A stretch of 64,000 bases of DNA from Mesonia sp. K7 (GTDB lineage: Bacteria > Bacteroidota > Bacteroidia > Flavobacteriales > Flavobacteriaceae), in contig NZ_QKQV01000012.1 in NCBI RefSeq assembly GCF_003233725.1, positions 1 to 64,000 of the forward strand, in the 5' to 3' direction. Below are positions 62,322 through 64,000 of the stretch, piece after piece (the stretch's first letter is position 1; every line of letters starts with the position of its first letter). The translations under genes and the position numbers were made by a program. The notes under the pieces were generated by a model, which saw only the letters and a list, made by a program, of their open reading frames with translations, made no database searches and was not told the DNA's origin.

Positions 62322-62474
62322 ATGGCAAAGAAATCAGTAGCATCTTTACAAACAGGATCAAAAAGACTTACAAAGGCTATCAAAATGGTAAAGTCTCCAA
62401 AAACAGGAGCGTATGTTTTTGAAGAAGCAATCATGGCACCAGAAGCAGTAAACGATTATTTAAACAAAAAATAA
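62322..62474 (+). CDS. DUF4295 protein, candidate Bacteroidota-specific ribosomal protein
   Basis: An open frame of 50 codons from ATG 62322 to TAA, beginning MAKKSVASLQTGSKRLTKAI, basic and lysine-rich, ending NDYLNKK. The start is adjacent to rpmG (47 nt) and it ends before a terminator. DUF4295 is found next to L28 and L33 in this phylum. A phylum-specific large-subunit ribosomal protein is the expected role, which I could not check. Confidence 0.9.
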   Translation: MAKKSVASLQTGSKRLTKAIKMVKSPKTGAYVFEEAIMAPEAVNDYLNKK

Positions 62475-62493
62475 TTCGGATATCATATAATAT

Positions 62494-62527
62494 AAAGCCG
62501 CTTCGTTTTTCGGGGCGGCTTTTTCTT
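62494..62527 (+). terminator. Terminator after the DUF4295 gene
   Basis: AAAGCCGC/GCGGCTTT stem with T-rich tail. Confidence 0.85.
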
Positions 62528-62533
62528 TTTATG

Positions 62534-62541
62534 TATATTTG
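62534..62541 (+). promoter_or_regulatory. -7 box upstream of ftsY
   Basis: TATATTTG matches TAnnTTTG, 45 nt before ATG 62587, right after the DUF4295 terminator. Confidence 0.45.
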
Positions 62542-62586
62542 CCAAACTATTTTTAAAATAGTTGGTGACGCAAATTATATAGAATT

Positions 62587-63543
62587 ATGAGCTTATTCAA
62601 AAAAATATTTTCTAAAGAAAAAAAAGAGACCTTAGACAAAGGTTTAGAAAAATCCAAAGACAGTTTTTTCGGAAAACTTAGTAAAGCTGTTGCCGGAAAA
62701 AGCAAAGTAGATGATGAGGTTTTAGATGATTTAGAAGATGTTTTGATTTCGAGTGATGTTGGGGTAACTACAACCATTAAAATCATTAACCGTATCGAAG
62801 AGCGTGTGGCTCGTGATAAATACTTAGGCACAGCAGAATTAGACCAAATTCTAAAAGAAGAAATTGCGGGTTTATTGAGCGAAACGGGTTCTGGCGAAGA
62901 AAACAATTTTGAATTACCTCTTAAAAAGCCTTATGTGATAATGGTGGTAGGCGTAAATGGTGTCGGAAAAACTACGACCATTGGCAAATTGGCACATCAG
63001 TTTAAGAAACAAGGCAAAAAAGTAGTGCTTGGAGCAGCAGATACATTTAGAGCTGCAGCTATCGATCAATTACAAATTTGGGCAGATCGAGTAGATGTTC
63101 CTATTGTCAAACAAAGTATGGGAAGCGACCCTGCTTCAGTAGCTTTCGATACGGTGCAAAGTGCTATTAAACAAGACGCTGATGTGGTGATTATTGATAC
63201 TGCCGGAAGGTTGCACAACAAAGTTAATTTAATGAATGAATTGACGAAAATCAAACGCGTGATGCAAAAACTTACTGAAAATGTACCTGATGAAGTATTA
63301 TTAGTGCTCGATGGTTCAACAGGACAAAACGCTTTTGAGCAAGCCAAGCAGTTTACTGCGGCAACAGAAGTGACTGCTTTGGCGGTCACTAAACTTGACG
63401 GAACCGCAAAAGGTGGTGTAGTCATTGGTATATCCGATCAGTTTCAGATTCCTGTAAAGTACATTGGCGTTGGTGAAGGTATCGAAGATTTACAGTCTTT
63501 CCATAAAATGGAATTTGTGGATTCATTTTTTAAGAAAGCGTAA
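62587..63543 (+). CDS. ftsY: Signal recognition particle receptor FtsY
   Basis: 318 residues: N domain with charged helices, then SRP GTPase domain with GVNGVGKTTTIGKLA (about 119-133), DTFRAAAIDQLQIWADR, VVIIDTAGRLHNK, TKLDGTAKGG and FIGVGEG-type end. Receives ribosome-SRP complexes at the membrane. Short N-terminal A domain, as usual for this phylum. Confidence 0.96.
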   Translation: MSLFKKIFSKEKKETLDKGLEKSKDSFFGKLSKAVAGKSKVDDEVLDDLEDVLISSDVGVTTTIKIINRIEERVARDKYLGTAELDQILKEEIAGLLSETGSGEENNFELPLKKPYVIMVVGVNGVGKTTTIGKLAHQFKKQGKKVVLGAADTFRAAAIDQLQIWADRVDVPIVKQSMGSDPASVAFDTVQSAIKQDADVVIIDTAGRLHNKVNLMNELTKIKRVMQKLTENVPDEVLLVLDGSTGQNAFEQAKQFTAATEVTALAVTKLDGTAKGGVVIGISDQFQIPVKYIGVGEGIEDLQSFHKMEFVDSFFKKA

Positions 63544-63600
63544 GAAAATAGACACAAGAAATAAGAATTTAATCTTCCTAACTCCTAATTCCATAAACTC

Positions 63601-64000
63601 ATGCGTACAAAATCTCTTAAAAAGAATAAGATCAATGTAGTAACCTTGGGTTGTAGCAAAAATGTTTACGATTCGGAGGTTTTGATGGGGCAATTACGTG
63701 CCAATAATAAAGAAGTTGTGCATGAGCAGGAAGGTAATGTCGTAGTGATTAATACTTGTGGATTTATCGATAATGCTAAAGAACAATCCATCAATACCAT
63801 TTTAGATTTTGCCCAAAAGAAAGAAGAAGGATTAATCGACAAAGTTTTTGTGACAGGATGCTTATCCGAAAGGTATAAACCAGATTTAGAAAAGGAAATT
63901 CCAAATGTTGACCAATATTTTGGAACCACAGAATTACCTAGTTTATTAAAAGCACTTGGGGCAGATTATAAGCACGAATTGATCGGTGAACGACTCACGA
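63601..64000 (+). CDS. rimO: Ribosomal protein uS12 methylthiotransferase RimO, 5' part
   Basis: The first 133 codons, cut by the right edge. N-terminal UPF0004/MiaB-type domain with three cluster cysteines: C18 (TLGCSKN), C53 (NTCGFID) and C87 (VTGCLSER). The radical-SAM CxxxCxxC motif would lie beyond the window. It methylthiolates Asp in uS12. MiaB is an alternative, but the SKN and ERYKPDLEKEIPNVDQYFG sequences favour RimO. Confidence 0.88.
   Translation, partial: MRTKSLKKNKINVVTLGCSKNVYDSEVLMGQLRANNKEVVHEQEGNVVVINTCGFIDNAKEQSINTILDFAQKKEEGLIDKVFVTGCLSERYKPDLEKEIPNVDQYFGTTELPSLLKALGADYKHELIGERLT

Noticed and set aside
1-64000. tRNA, rRNA, CRISPR array, prophage, toxin-antitoxin or biosynthetic cluster
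   Set aside because: No T-loop/cloverleaf pattern, no regularly spaced repeats with spacers, and no phage, toxin or cluster genes were found by eye.

Overview
The window is a chromosomal stretch of a Bacteroidota bacterium, almost certainly a member of the Flavobacteriaceae. The evidence is low G+C, promoters of the phylum's TAnnTTTG type, type IX secretion (T9SS) C-terminal sorting domains, Omp28-family proteins, a two-gene transketolase, menaquinone genes, a CAL67264-type small membrane protein, and flavobacterial gene orders such as zapA-6S-like RNA-rny and infC-rpmI-rplT. The genus cannot be fixed from sequence alone. Most of the window is core genome, with no prophage, CRISPR array, rRNA or tRNA that I could find.

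Layout. 0-7.3 kb: a possible insertion-sequence end at the left edge, a telomere-like heptamer repeat, a calcium-repeat lipoprotein, a cysteine desulfurase, an M23 peptidase with a TonB-dependent receptor, then about 0.8 kb without a gene but with several small repeats. 7.3-18.3 kb: a ZapB-like protein, zapA, a 6S-like RNA, rny, NADH dehydrogenase II, umuDC (with a UmuD that has lost its catalytic serine), a uracil-DNA-glycosylase-like protein, OmpA, glycosyltransferase, holA and menA. 18.3-25.3 kb: an AT-rich accessory-looking block with three thioredoxin-fold proteins (a CGWC Omp28-like lipoprotein, a CGPC T9SS cargo and a CVPC TlpA-like protein), a second T9SS cargo and a DUF6029-type barrel. 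25.5-29.4 kb: a metallo-hydrolase, menC, a CPBP protease and menE, resuming the menaquinone theme interrupted after menA. 29.4-38.8 kb: a PH-like membrane protein, M1 peptidase, a two-component pair, a biotin-dependent carboxylase subunit, ettA and the split transketolase. 38.9-46.2 kb: tgt, lptG, accA, dnaB and envelope proteins. 46.3-52.8 kb: the rplT-rpmI-infC-thrS cluster, htpG and fabH. 53-64 kb: CoA-binding protein, sodium symporter, recR, glycosyltransferase, a 2-oxoacid dehydrogenase E2, a BLUF photoreceptor, a DEDD exonuclease, an FAH-family protein, an orphan Hpt, cinA, rpmB-rpmG-DUF4295, ftsY and the start of rimO.

The points most worth a second look are the thiol/T9SS block at 18.4-25.3 kb, the serine-less shortened UmuD, an infC gene that appears to start at AUA, a Tgt lacking the three zinc cysteines, structured RNA candidates (6S-like, rpmI-rplT spacer), and palindromic repeats that are nested in one another or sit inside what looks like the htpG terminator. 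All assignments come from reading the sequence; no database search or folding calculation was run.
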